DNA from: Mesorhizobium sp. 1M-11
GTDB taxonomy: Bacteria; Pseudomonadota; Alphaproteobacteria; Rhizobiales; Rhizobiaceae
Length of the DNA: 64,000 nt
Direction of reading: 5' to 3'
NCBI RefSeq assembly: GCF_001303895.1
Contig: NZ_LJSD01000076.1
Span: 47,968 to 111,967, forward strand
Below the pieces are notes generated by a model. It ran no database searches. It worked only from the letters and a program-made list of their open reading frames with translations, and was not told the DNA's origin. Below, in pieces: positions 20,074 through 28,696 of this stretch. The position numbers and the translations under genes were made by a program. The stretch's first letter is position 1. Every line of letters starts with the position of its first letter.

Positions 20074-21006
20074 ATGACCGAACTGAAACCGTGCCCCGTG
20101 CCGGCGACGATCGACGAAACGCTCGATCTCCTGACCGGCGCGGATTACGTGGCCGACCGGTCGCTGGCGACAGTGCTGTTTCTGTCGCTCCGCATGAAGC
20201 GGCCGCTGTTTCTCGAAGGCGAAGCCGGCGTCGGCAAGACCGAGATCGCCAAGGTGCTGGCGTCGGCGCTTGGCCGGCGCTTGATCCGTCTTCAGTGCTA
20301 TGAGGGGCTCGACGTTTCCTCGGCGGTCTATGAATGGAATTACGCCGCCCAGATGATCGAAATCCGCATGGAAGAGGCCGCGGGCAAGGTCGAGCGCTCG
20401 ACCATGGAACGCAACGTCTTCTCGGAAAAATACCTGATCCGCCGCCCGGTGCTCGATGCCCTGACCGGGAAGGAAGGGGCGGCCCCTGTCTTCCTGATCG
20501 ACGAGCTTGACCGCACCGATGAGGCGTTCGAAGCCTTCCTGCTTGAAATCCTTTCCGATTTCCAGGTGACGGTGCCCGAACTCGGCACGATCAAGGCGGA
20601 AGAGCCGCCAATCGTCATCATCACCACCAACCGCACCCGCGAAATCCATGACGCGCTGAAGCGTCGCTGTCTTTACCACTGGGTCGATTATCCGAATGCC
20701 GCACGCGAGCTGGAGATCGTCAGGCGCAAGGTGCCGGGTGCCAACAGGCGCCTGTCGGCTGAGGTCGTCGCCTTTATCCAGAAGCTGAGGCAGATCGAAT
20801 TGTTCAAGGCGCCGGGCGTGGCGGAAACCATCGACTGGGCTGGCGCGTTGACTGAACTCGACAAGGTGGCGCTCGACCCGGAAACCGTGTCCGACACGAT
20901 CGGCGTTCTGTTGAAATACCAGGACGACATCGCCCGTATCGAGCAGGGGGAAGGGCGGCGCATCCTCCAGGAGGTCCAGGCGGAACTCGCGTCGGCGGCG
21001 GAGTAG
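20074..21006 (+). CDS. MoxR/CoxD-type AAA+ ATPase
   Basis: 310 aa. Walker A is GEAGVGKTE (residues 49-57) and Walker B LIDELDR (141-147), followed by sensor 1 IITTNRTRE. The sequence resembles the CoxD branch of MoxR ATPases, which with CoxE-like VWA proteins insert the copper-sulfur or mature the active site of CO dehydrogenase and related molybdenum hydroxylases. The VWA gene follows after six bases, the standard pairing. The catalytic coxMSL-type subunits are not in this window. Confidence 0.9.
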   Translation: MTELKPCPVPATIDETLDLLTGADYVADRSLATVLFLSLRMKRPLFLEGEAGVGKTEIAKVLASALGRRLIRLQCYEGLDVSSAVYEWNYAAQMIEIRMEEAAGKVERSTMERNVFSEKYLIRRPVLDALTGKEGAAPVFLIDELDRTDEAFEAFLLEILSDFQVTVPELGTIKAEEPPIVIITTNRTREIHDALKRRCLYHWVDYPNAARELEIVRRKVPGANRRLSAEVVAFIQKLRQIELFKAPGVAETIDWAGALTELDKVALDPETVSDTIGVLLKYQDDIARIEQGEGRRILQEVQAELASAAE

Positions 21007-21012
21007 GGTGAA

Positions 21013-22242
21013 ATGACAGGCAGCCAGCCGGAAGGCCGGATCGCTGACAACATCGTCTATTTCGCGCGTGCGCTACGCAAGGCGGGCATGCGGGTCGGGC
21101 CTGCCTCGGTGAAGGACGCCATCGAAGCGGTACTCACCGCCGGCATCGGTAGCCGGGACGACTTCTACTGGACCCTGCACGCGGTGCTCGTCACACGCCA
21201 CGAGGATCACGCCACGTTCGACGAGGCCTTCCGCCTGTTCTGGAAATCGCGCGAACTCGTGGAGAAGCTGCTTGCCATGTTCTCGCCCGTGGCACTGGAG
21301 AACCGCGAGCGGCAGAAGCCGCGCGCTGCCGAGAGCCGGGTCAGCGATGCGCTGTTGGAGGGACATCAGAACGCGGCGCCGCCGCGCGAGATTCCGGAAA
21401 TCGAGATCGACGCACGTTTCACTGTCTCCGGCAATGAAATGCTGCGCGGCAAGGATTTTGCGCAGATGAGCGCAGCCGAACTCACCGATGCCCGCAAGGC
21501 GATCTCGCAACTGCGATTGCCGTTCGACCTTGTGACGACGCGGCGCTTCAAGGCCGACGCGGCCGGCCGACGTATCGATCCGCGTGCCATGATGCGGGCA
21601 TCGGCGCGTACCGGCGGGGCGCTGATCCTGCCGAAATTCCGATCGCCGCGTGAAATCCACCCGCCGCTGGTGGTGCTGGCCGATATTTCCGGCTCGATGA
21701 GCCAGTATACGCGCATCTTCCTGCATTTCCTGCACGCGTTGACGGAGAAGCGCCGGCGTGTCCAAGCCTTCGTGTTCGGCACGCGTCTCACCAATCTGAC
21801 GCGCCAGATGCGACACCGCGATCCGGACCAGGCGCTGGCCGATGCCTCCAGTGCCGTGAAGGACTGGTCGGGTGGCACCCGTATCGGCGAGACGCTTGCC
21901 GAATTCAACCGGCTGTGGTCGCGACGGGTGCTGGGTCAGGGTGCTGTGGTGCTTTTGATCACCGACGGGCTTGAACGCGACCATGTCTACGGGCTTGCCA
22001 GCGAAATGGAGCGTTTGCACAAATCCTGCCGGCGTCTGATCTGGCTGAACCCGTTGCTGCGCTTCGATGGCTTCGAGGCCCGTGCGCGCGGTGTGCGCGC
22101 GATGCTGCCGCATGTCGACGAATTCCGGCCCGTGCACAATCTGAACGCGCTTACCGATCTTTGCGTGTCGCTGGTTCGTAGCCCGATGCGTGAGAACGAC
22201 CCGCGTCGATGGCTCGACGCTGGCATTGCAAAAGCGGCGTAG
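21013..22242 (+). CDS. VWA domain protein, CoxE-like
   Basis: 409 aa. A helical N-terminal half (family DUF/VWA_CoxE) is followed by a von Willebrand A fold with a complete MIDAS start DISGSMS at residues 224-230 and later TDGLERD. It is the expected partner of the MoxR ATPase immediately upstream; together they act as a chaperone pair in maturation of CO-dehydrogenase-like enzymes. Cytosolic; no signal peptide or transmembrane segment is visible. Confidence 0.9.
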   Translation: MTGSQPEGRIADNIVYFARALRKAGMRVGPASVKDAIEAVLTAGIGSRDDFYWTLHAVLVTRHEDHATFDEAFRLFWKSRELVEKLLAMFSPVALENRERQKPRAAESRVSDALLEGHQNAAPPREIPEIEIDARFTVSGNEMLRGKDFAQMSAAELTDARKAISQLRLPFDLVTTRRFKADAAGRRIDPRAMMRASARTGGALILPKFRSPREIHPPLVVLADISGSMSQYTRIFLHFLHALTEKRRRVQAFVFGTRLTNLTRQMRHRDPDQALADASSAVKDWSGGTRIGETLAEFNRLWSRRVLGQGAVVLLITDGLERDHVYGLASEMERLHKSCRRLIWLNPLLRFDGFEARARGVRAMLPHVDEFRPVHNLNALTDLCVSLVRSPMRENDPRRWLDAGIAKAA

Positions 22243-22264
22243 CCATATGTCTGGAGAAATGGCC

Positions 22265-22603
22265 ATGCATGACAGCACTTATCTCGATGAAGCCCGCGAT
22301 CCGTTGATCATCGCGGAAGACTGGATGAAGAACGGCAAGGATGTCGCTCTGGCCACGGTTGTCGAAACCTGGGGTTCGGCACCGCGCCAGGCCGGCAGCC
22401 ATCTGGTGATCGATGCGGACGGCAATTTCCACGGTTCGGTTTCCGGCGGCTGCGTCGAAGGGGCGGTGGTGGCCGAAGCGCTGGACGTCATCGGTTCCGG
22501 CAAGGCCAGGATGCTCGAATTCGGCGTCGCGGACGAAACGGCATGGCAGGTCGGCCTTTCCTGCGGCGGACGCATCAAGGTCTATGTCGAACGGCTGGGA
22601 TAA
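22265..22603 (+). CDS. XdhC family protein, N-terminal-type half (XdhC_CoxI domain)
   Basis: 112 aa from the ATG at 22265, nine bases after GGAG; ATGs at 22247 and 22259 fit less well. It contains only the XdhC_CoxI domain: VALATVVETWGSAPRQAGSHLVI, GSVSGGCVEGAVVAEA and LSCGGRIKVYVE. XdhC proteins bind molybdenum cofactor, promote its sulfuration and insert it into xanthine-dehydrogenase-family apoenzymes. Here the usual two-domain protein is split into two neighbouring genes, this one and the Rossmann half that follows after 12 bases. Confidence 0.9.
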   Translation: MHDSTYLDEARDPLIIAEDWMKNGKDVALATVVETWGSAPRQAGSHLVIDADGNFHGSVSGGCVEGAVVAEALDVIGSGKARMLEFGVADETAWQVGLSCGGRIKVYVERLG

Positions 22604-22615
22604 GGGTATCGAAGC

Positions 22616-23320
22616 ATGGATCCCTATGTTCTCAAGACGTTGAACGCCGAGCGTCGCGCACGCCGCGCCGCCGTTCTCGTGACCGATCTTGGTGACGGGC
22701 GTGACCGTGTCGTGCGCGAGGGCGATACGGTTGCCGGAGAACTCGGTGCCGCCATCGGAAGGGCCTTCCGCACCGGGCTTTCCGGTTCCGTCGAGGCCGA
22801 GGGGCGCACCTTCTTCCTCAACGCGCACCTGCCGCAGCCGCGCCTGGTGGTGATCGGTGCCGTCCATATCAGCCAGGCGCTTGCGCCGATGGCCAGGATC
22901 GCGGGCTATCCGGTCGAGATCATCGATCCGCGTACCGCTTTCGCAACGCCGGATCGTTTTCCCGACGTGCCGCTCCATGCCGAATGGCCACAAGATGTTT
23001 TGGCGCGGCGGCCGCTCGATAGCTACACGGCGCTCGCTGCCGTCACCCATGATCCCAAGATCGACGATTTCGCGCTGAAGGCGTCGCTCGACGCGGGCTG
23101 TTTCTATGTCGGTGCGCTCGGCAGCCGCAAGACGCACGCAAAGCGAGTCGAGCGCCTGCTGGCCCTGGGTGCGGGTGCCGAGGATATCGCACGCATCCAT
23201 TCGCCGATTGGCGTCGACATCGGGGCGGCGAGCCCGGCCGAGATTGCGGTGGCGGTGCTGGCTGAGGTGATCAGCGCCTTCCGTTCGCGCGGTCTGGAAC
23301 GCAAGGGCGAAGCAGCGTGA
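22616..23320 (+). CDS. XdhC family protein, Rossmann-type half
   Basis: 234 aa. After a short N-terminal region, the Rossmann domain of XdhC (XdhC_C) begins with LVVIGAVHISQALAPMARIAGY and includes VEIIDPRTAFATP, THDPKIDDFALKASL and the well-conserved YVGALGSRKTHAKR. It completes the split XdhC with the upstream gene. It overlaps the fusion gene downstream by four bases (ATGA-type overlap, with a GTG start), pointing to translational coupling. Confidence 0.9.
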   Translation: MDPYVLKTLNAERRARRAAVLVTDLGDGRDRVVREGDTVAGELGAAIGRAFRTGLSGSVEAEGRTFFLNAHLPQPRLVVIGAVHISQALAPMARIAGYPVEIIDPRTAFATPDRFPDVPLHAEWPQDVLARRPLDSYTALAAVTHDPKIDDFALKASLDAGCFYVGALGSRKTHAKRVERLLALGAGAEDIARIHSPIGVDIGAASPAEIAVAVLAEVISAFRSRGLERKGEAA

Positions 23321-24945
23321 AATTCGGGCCGGTGCCGCTGGAGGAAGCCGAAGGCGCTATCCTGGCGCATTCGACCGTGGTCGGCGGAAAGCGCTTCCGC
23401 AAGGCGCGCGTGCTTTCCGCCGAAGACATCGCCGCGATGCGCGGTGCAGGCCTGAAGGACGTCATCGTCGCCGTGCTCGCCGCCGATGATGTCGAGGAGA
23501 ATGTCGCTGCCGAGCGGCTGGCCTCCGGGCTTTCTTTCGCCGGCATTGAGGCGAAACCTGCAGCCACCGGTCGGGTCAACCTCCATGCGACCGTTTCCGG
23601 TGTTTTCACGGTCGACAGGCAACTGATCGATTCCATCAATCTGGTCGATCCCGACATCACCATCGCCACCATGCCGCCTTTCGCGCCGATGGTAGAGGGG
23701 CAGATGGTGGCGACAATCAAGATCATCCCCTTTGCCGTCCCGGAAGGCGTGCTGGAGCGTGCGCTGGAGCTCGGGCGCGGAGGGGACGCCTTCCGCATGC
23801 ATCCTTACAAGCCGTTCAGGGTAGGCGTGGTGCAAACCGTGCTGCCCTCGATCAAGGGCAGCGTGCTGGACAAGACCCTCCAGGTCACCGAGGAACGTCT
23901 GGGGCGTACCGGCAGTACGATCTCGGGCGAGATCCGCACGCCGCATTCCGCACCGGACGTTGCCCGCGCCATCAAGCAACTGGCCGATAACAGCGACATG
24001 GTACTGGTGTTCGGAGCCTCGGCGATGAGCGACCCCGATGAGGACGTTATCCCGGCGGCCATTCATGCATCCGGCGGCATCGTCCACCGCTCCGGCATGC
24101 CGGTCGATCCGGGCAATCTTTTCGTGCTGGGCGAGCGGCAGGGCAAACCCGTGCTCGGAGCGCCGGGTTGTGCGCGCAGCCTGAAGCTGAATGGCTTCGA
24201 CTGGGTGCTGGATCGGTTGATGACCGGCATTCCGGTGACAAAGGAGGATATCGCCGGCATGGGCGTGGGTGGGCTTTTGATGGAGATACCGACCCGGCCG
24301 CAGCCGCGCGAGCTCGCCTCCGCCAAGGGAGAAACGAAGGCGCCTGCGCAGAAGGTGCCGGTCGTGTTGCTGGCGGCCGGCCGCTCCAGCCGTATGGGCG
24401 GGCCGAACAAGCTGCTCGCGCTCTTCGGCGGCAATCCGTTGGCGCGACTGAGCGCGGAGCGCGCACTGGGCTCGAAGGCGGACGGCGTGATCGTGGTCAC
24501 CGGTCATCAGGGCGAGCGGGTGAAAAGCGCGCTTGCGGGCCTTGAAGTCACTTTCGCCGAAAATCCGCATTTCGCCGAAGGTCTGTCGACCTCACTCAAG
24601 GTCGGGGTCTCCGCACTTGCAGATGACGCAGCCGGAGTGCTGGTGATGCTGGGCGACATGCCGGGCGTATCGTCAACGGATCTTGACCGGCTGATCGACG
24701 CTTTCCGCACTTCCGGAGGGCGTTCGGTGGTACGCGCCTCGCATGACGGGCGGCGCGGCAATCCCGTGATCCTGCCGCGCTCTCTGTTTGCTGGCGTCAG
24801 TCATCTGGAGGGCGACACCGGCGCACGCCATCTCGTCGAAGCCGAGGGACTGGACGTCATCGATGTCGAGATCGGAGCGGGTGCCTTCGTCGACGTCGAC
24901 ACGCGCGAGGCGCTGGCCGACGCTGGCGGCGTGTTGCAGGATTGA
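23317..24945 (+). CDS. Molybdopterin-binding domain fused to MobA/MocA-like nucleotidyltransferase
   Basis: 542 aa from a GTG at 23317. Residues about 1-320 resemble the MoCF-biosynthesis (MoeA/MogA-like) molybdopterin-binding fold, with LVFGASAMSDPDEDVIPAAI and GMPVDPGNLFVLG. Residues about 345-542 are a MobA/MocA-like NTP transferase, with LAAGRSSRMGGPNKLL at 352-367 and VMLGDMPGVSS. MocA adds CMP to molybdopterin to give the cytosine dinucleotide form used by CO and xanthine dehydrogenases. The fusion plus the XdhC and MoxR/CoxE neighbours make a cofactor-maturation role very likely. Confidence 0.9.
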   Translation: MKFGPVPLEEAEGAILAHSTVVGGKRFRKARVLSAEDIAAMRGAGLKDVIVAVLAADDVEENVAAERLASGLSFAGIEAKPAATGRVNLHATVSGVFTVDRQLIDSINLVDPDITIATMPPFAPMVEGQMVATIKIIPFAVPEGVLERALELGRGGDAFRMHPYKPFRVGVVQTVLPSIKGSVLDKTLQVTEERLGRTGSTISGEIRTPHSAPDVARAIKQLADNSDMVLVFGASAMSDPDEDVIPAAIHASGGIVHRSGMPVDPGNLFVLGERQGKPVLGAPGCARSLKLNGFDWVLDRLMTGIPVTKEDIAGMGVGGLLMEIPTRPQPRELASAKGETKAPAQKVPVVLLAAGRSSRMGGPNKLLALFGGNPLARLSAERALGSKADGVIVVTGHQGERVKSALAGLEVTFAENPHFAEGLSTSLKVGVSALADDAAGVLVMLGDMPGVSSTDLDRLIDAFRTSGGRSVVRASHDGRRGNPVILPRSLFAGVSHLEGDTGARHLVEAEGLDVIDVEIGAGAFVDVDTREALADAGGVLQD

Positions 24946-24977
24946 CAAAAGGGCTTGCGACAACGCAACGCTCTTTC

Positions 24978-25898
24978 ATGATCCCGATTGTTTTTTCCCA
25001 TCCAACTTCCAGCCTTGTGCGCCGTCTTCGCTTTCCGCTGGCGCTTCTGCTGTCGCTTGCCTCGACAGTGATTTTCGCCGAAGCGCAAACGCTGAAACCC
25101 TTCAAGGATGAGTTGTTTGCCTACCCCGGCATACTTTCCGCCGAGAAGGGCGACGTCTATCGCGTGGTCGACTATCGCGAAATGCGCGACATCAACGAGC
25201 GCGATGCCGTGTCGGAACGGCGCGTACAGCCCCGGTACACGTCGACCGGCGTGCGCAGCGTGCAGCAGGATCTGGCGCTGAAGACCGATGCGGGAACGCT
25301 GCGCCATGTCGCGGTCGGCAAGACCGAGAAAGCTGCCATCATCGTGCTCTATCTGCACGGGCAAGGCGGTAGCCGCAAACAGGGTGTGGACGATTTCACG
25401 TTCGGCGGCAATTTCAATCGCATCAAGAACCTGATGGCCGACAATGGCGGCTTGTATCTGTCGCCGGATTTCACCGATTTCGGAGACAAGGGCGCAGGCC
25501 AGGTGGCGGCGCTGATAAGCTATTATGCCGAGCGTTCGCCGGGCGCGAAGATCTTCGTGGCCTGCGGCTCGATGGGCGGGGCGCTGTGCTGGAAACTGGC
25601 TGGTCGCACCGACACCGGAAGCCGCCTCGATGGGCTGCTGCTGCTGGGGTCGCTGTGGGACGAGAGTTTCTTCGCGAGCCCGGCCTTCAAGCGGCGCGTA
25701 CCTGTATTCTTTGGGCAGGGCAGCAAGGATCCGGTCTTTCCGGTCGAGAACCAGGAAGCCTTCTTTCGCTCGATCCTTGCCAAATCAAAGGCTTATCCAG
25801 CCCGCTTCGTGCGCTTCGAAACCGGGACCCATGGCACGCCGATCCGCATGACGGATTGGCGCGAGACGCTGAACTGGATGCTGTCGCGCGCCAAGTAA
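24978..25898 (+). CDS. Secreted alpha/beta hydrolase
   Basis: 306 aa from the ATG at 24978, 32 bases after the maturation operon. A signal peptide or signal anchor covers about residues 14-38 (LRFPLALLLSLASTVIFAEAQ). The hydrolase core has LYLHGQGGSRKQG, the nucleophile elbow VACGSMGGALC (Ser in GSMGG), a likely acid in GQGSKDPVFPVENQE and a histidine in ETGTHGTPIR. Substrate unknown. It may be the last gene of the operon, but an extracytoplasmic hydrolase has no obvious link to molybdenum enzymes. Confidence 0.82.
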   Translation: MIPIVFSHPTSSLVRRLRFPLALLLSLASTVIFAEAQTLKPFKDELFAYPGILSAEKGDVYRVVDYREMRDINERDAVSERRVQPRYTSTGVRSVQQDLALKTDAGTLRHVAVGKTEKAAIIVLYLHGQGGSRKQGVDDFTFGGNFNRIKNLMADNGGLYLSPDFTDFGDKGAGQVAALISYYAERSPGAKIFVACGSMGGALCWKLAGRTDTGSRLDGLLLLGSLWDESFFASPAFKRRVPVFFGQGSKDPVFPVENQEAFFRSILAKSKAYPARFVRFETGTHGTPIRMTDWRETLNWMLSRAK

Positions 25899-25915
25899 GC
25901 CGGCTTCGTCGGTGG

Positions 25916-26956
25916 TCAGGGCGCGGTGTTGTAGTCGATCACCGTTTCGGGGTTGATTTCGCCATCGTAGCTTGCATCGACATCGTACTGTACCAGGGCG
26001 AACATTCCGTTGCGGAAAAGGTAGGTGCCGCTTGAAGAGGCATCGCCCGGACCGCGCCATTTGTCATTGGAGACGAGCGTGTGGGCATTCTCGTCATAAC
26101 CGGCGTTTATGAGCCGGTCGACGGTACGGAACCCGGTGATGCCGACATGCTCGACCTTGCCTTCCGTGTTGCCGTTTTCATACTGGATATCGAGTTCCGG
26201 CACGGCGAACTGCAGCTGGTTTACGCTCTGCTCGGCCTCCGAGAAATAAAAGATCGAACTCTCATTGTAGGCGGCCATCGAGCAGAAGAACTGGAACAGC
26301 CGTACCGTCTTGTCCGGCTGATCGTCGGAGGGCTTGTAGCTGATGCTGTAGACCGTAGGGTCGCCGATCTGGCGACCATCAGGGCCTTCCGGATCGCATT
26401 CATCGGCATAGCTGGCGAGAAAGGCTCTTTTTGCCTTGTCCAATTCCGCATCCTTTTTCGGAATTGGAGGGCTGTCGCCGCAACTTTCCGGCAAAGCCTC
26501 TCCGAGGTCCTTGTCGGAAGGCTTCAGCGCGCCTTTCTCGATGCGGATCGGACTGAAGGGCGGTGCCTGAATCTCGGCATTGACCTGGCGCAGCGTATAG
26601 CAGCCGGCGAAGACCTTGCCATTGCCGCCCTTGTCGACGGCGCGGATAGCGACAGGAATGGTATAGTAGATACTGCCGGCGGCCCCGTCGCTGCCCGCAT
26701 TTCCAGTCACCACCTCGACCGTTTCGGTGCCTTCATAACCTTTGGTGAAGCTGTCGAAATCCTTGGCCGGCTTGGTGTCGCCGAAGTAGTCCCAGGCACG
26801 CGCGTATTCATGGCGGCTGATGGCGTTGTAGAGTGAACGGATGACCGCGGCGGCATCGGTCCGGTCGTCGAGATAGGGTGGTTCGGCGGCTCGGGCGGCT
26901 TGACCCAACAGCGTAAGGCCGATGGCTGCAGTCGCGGCGAAAAGGGCACTTTTCAT
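25916..26956 (-). CDS. Secreted protein with DUF1176-like C-terminal region
   Basis: 346 aa from the ATG at 26956 (MKSALFAATAAIG), with a signal peptide cleaved near AARAAE. The N-terminal part (DAAAVIRSLYNAISRHEYARAWDYF) looks like a helical sensor-type segment. The C-terminal half, including DKWRGPGDASSSGTYLF and MFALVQYDVDASYDGEINPE, resembles DUF1176 proteins of rhizobia. Several cysteines suggest disulfides. No function is known. It is convergent with the hydrolase gene before it. Confidence 0.7.
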   Translation of the reverse strand: MKSALFAATAAIGLTLLGQAARAAEPPYLDDRTDAAAVIRSLYNAISRHEYARAWDYFGDTKPAKDFDSFTKGYEGTETVEVVTGNAGSDGAAGSIYYTIPVAIRAVDKGGNGKVFAGCYTLRQVNAEIQAPPFSPIRIEKGALKPSDKDLGEALPESCGDSPPIPKKDAELDKAKRAFLASYADECDPEGPDGRQIGDPTVYSISYKPSDDQPDKTVRLFQFFCSMAAYNESSIFYFSEAEQSVNQLQFAVPELDIQYENGNTEGKVEHVGITGFRTVDRLINAGYDENAHTLVSNDKWRGPGDASSSGTYLFRNGMFALVQYDVDASYDGEINPETVIDYNTAP

Positions 26957-27083
26957 CGAAGAATCTCCACTCGACGCGACCAGCATCGATGTCGAATGAG
27001 GCAGGCGCGTGACGGCTTGGCGACGCTTGAAGAATCGTCGGTGAAAGCGCTACGTCTTGGTTGGGGCAACAGGGAAGACGGCT

Positions 27084-27599
27084 ATGGCGATATCCATGTA
27101 TGACGCATCGGTTGTGGTGTTTATGGCGAGGCTGAAGGCACTGGCCGGCGTGTTGAACGCTGCGGAGCAAAACGCTGTGGAACGCAAGATCGACCCGGAA
27201 GTCTTCCTTTTCGCGCGGCTTGCTCCTGATATGTTTCCACTGACCAGGCAGGTTCAGATCGCAACCGATCATGCCAAAGGTGCGAGTTCCAGGCTCGCGG
27301 GGCGCGACGCGCCTCGTTTCGAGGATGACGAGTTGACCTTCGACGATCTGCACGCGCGCATCGGCCGCACCACGGACTATCTGGCCACCTTTTCAGCCGA
27401 TGACATCCATGGTTCGGAAGACAGGAACATCGAATTGAAGCTTGGTGGTCGGCAGATCGCGATGCCCGGCCTGCAATATCTGCTGCATTTTGCCATGCCG
27501 AACTTCTATTTCCACGTGACGACCGCCTACGACATCCTCCGGCACAACGGTGTGCCACTGGGCAAGACAACCTTCATAAGCGGCGGGCAGAAGTCCTGA
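27084..27599 (+). CDS. DUF1993 family protein
   Basis: 171 aa from the ATG at 27084, after AGGGAAG. The helical sequence with VFMARLKALAGVLNAAEQNA, FPLTRQVQIATDHAKGA, LHARIGRTTDYLATF and the closing LHFAMPNFYFHVTTAYDILRHNGVPLGK matches DUF1993, a DinB/YfiT-like four-helix family found in many proteobacteria and fungi. Metal-ligand histidines are present (THD, LHF, FHV). No substrate is known. Stand-alone gene. Confidence 0.88.
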   Translation: MAISMYDASVVVFMARLKALAGVLNAAEQNAVERKIDPEVFLFARLAPDMFPLTRQVQIATDHAKGASSRLAGRDAPRFEDDELTFDDLHARIGRTTDYLATFSADDIHGSEDRNIELKLGGRQIAMPGLQYLLHFAMPNFYFHVTTAYDILRHNGVPLGKTTFISGGQKS

Positions 27600-27645
27600 A
27601 TTTCCGCTGCGGGGCCAGGCTGCTGGGCCTGTCGAACGCTGGGGC

Positions 27646-27810
27646 CTAGCGTAGAGCAGGCGTGCGGGCGATACGCGGGAAATCCGCCGGCTTGATGCCG
27701 GCTTCGGCGCGGTCGGCACGGCTCATCGCATAGATGAGCGCCAGCGAGGCGCGATAGAGCGCCTGCTCTTGCGGGCGCGGACGGGCGAACATCTCGGTGA
27801 AGAACCCCAT
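27646..27810 (-). CDS. Small protein of unknown function (54 aa)
   Basis: 54 aa starting MGFFTEMFARPRPQEQ, with a GGAG about nine bases before the ATG at 27810. The rest is helical and rich in alanine and arginine (ALYRASLALIYAMSRADRAEAG). It ends APALR-type with a UAG stop. The codon pattern and composition look protein-like, but I recognise no family. It is convergent with the DUF1993 gene. Confidence 0.5.
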   Translation of the reverse strand: MGFFTEMFARPRPQEQALYRASLALIYAMSRADRAEAGIKPADFPRIARTPALR

Positions 27811-28001
27811 GGTTCTCGGCTCCGGTTGATCCTCCCGCCTTCCATATAGGTGATTCATGACCGCTGTTGCAGTGCAGCATCGCCACATCGGTCGGTTTTA
27901 TGCTGCGTTGCACAATATGTCGCACCTCATTGAAAATACGGAAGAATGGCATCGGCGGATGTTTGGAGAGGTAGGGCCAACCGCTAAAAAATCCGTCGTC
28001 G

Positions 28002-28571
28002 ATGGCATGCATTCTTAACGAGCCGGATGTATCGTCCGCGCACATAGGGTTGGGCGCGCATCGCTGGGAGGCTGACATCGCTACCGGAGCCAAGCGGGAT
28101 TTCGCATCCCTGCTCGACGATCTCTTTGTCGCTTCCGGAGAAGCGGACGAGGTCGGCGCCAAACCGACCATTCCCTTCGACTATCTTTCCGTCGTCGACG
28201 AACTGCATTCCGGCCGCATCAAGGTCTCCGGCGAGGCGGTAGCAGCCGAATATCGCGAGAGCGGGGCTGATCTGGCCGCTGAATTCTCGACTCTGCTCGA
28301 TCAGGCGCGCATCGTGCTGGCCGACGAGCATCCCGAACCGGAAGAAGTCCTGCCGCCCATCGATCCTGAAGCCATCGCTTCAGAACTCGGCCTTGGCCGG
28401 ATCGCGAAGGCTGCTGATCTCGCGCGCCTTCGCCGCGATTTCGCTTTCGCCAATCATCCGGATCGGGTCGCGCCGCACCTGAAGCAACGCGCCATGATCC
28501 GGATGCAGGTGGCGAATATGCTGATCGACGATGCCAGAAAAACGGCCCTGGCCGCAACGCGCCGCCGTTAG
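28002..28571 (+). CDS. J-domain-like protein of unknown function
   Basis: 189 aa. The N-terminal two thirds are acidic and alanine-rich without a recognised domain. The C-terminal helices carry LARLRRDFAFANHPDRVAP with an HPD tripeptide at 152-154 between helices, followed by MIRMQVANMLIDDAR, which is the layout of a minimal J domain (helix II, HPD loop, helix III). That would let it stimulate a DnaK-type chaperone. The start is uncertain because no strong ribosome site precedes the ATG at 28002. Confidence 0.7.
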   Translation: MACILNEPDVSSAHIGLGAHRWEADIATGAKRDFASLLDDLFVASGEADEVGAKPTIPFDYLSVVDELHSGRIKVSGEAVAAEYRESGADLAAEFSTLLDQARIVLADEHPEPEEVLPPIDPEAIASELGLGRIAKAADLARLRRDFAFANHPDRVAPHLKQRAMIRMQVANMLIDDARKTALAATRRR

Positions 28572-28696
28572 CTTTGCGGTTCCGGACATCAGACATACAG
28601 AACGCTGGCTTCGTGCATCAGCGGGTCAGCACTTCTGTCCCTAGTTGTGCTCTCCCTGGCACGGCATGAAGAATGGGCAGACAGAGCGAGGACAGG

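Noticed and set aside
19417..20679. 420-codon minus-strand frame
   Set aside because: Antisense to the flavin reductase and MoxR genes; no recognisable protein features.
23104..24570. 488-codon minus-strand frame
   Set aside because: Antisense to the XdhC half and the MoCF-MobA fusion.
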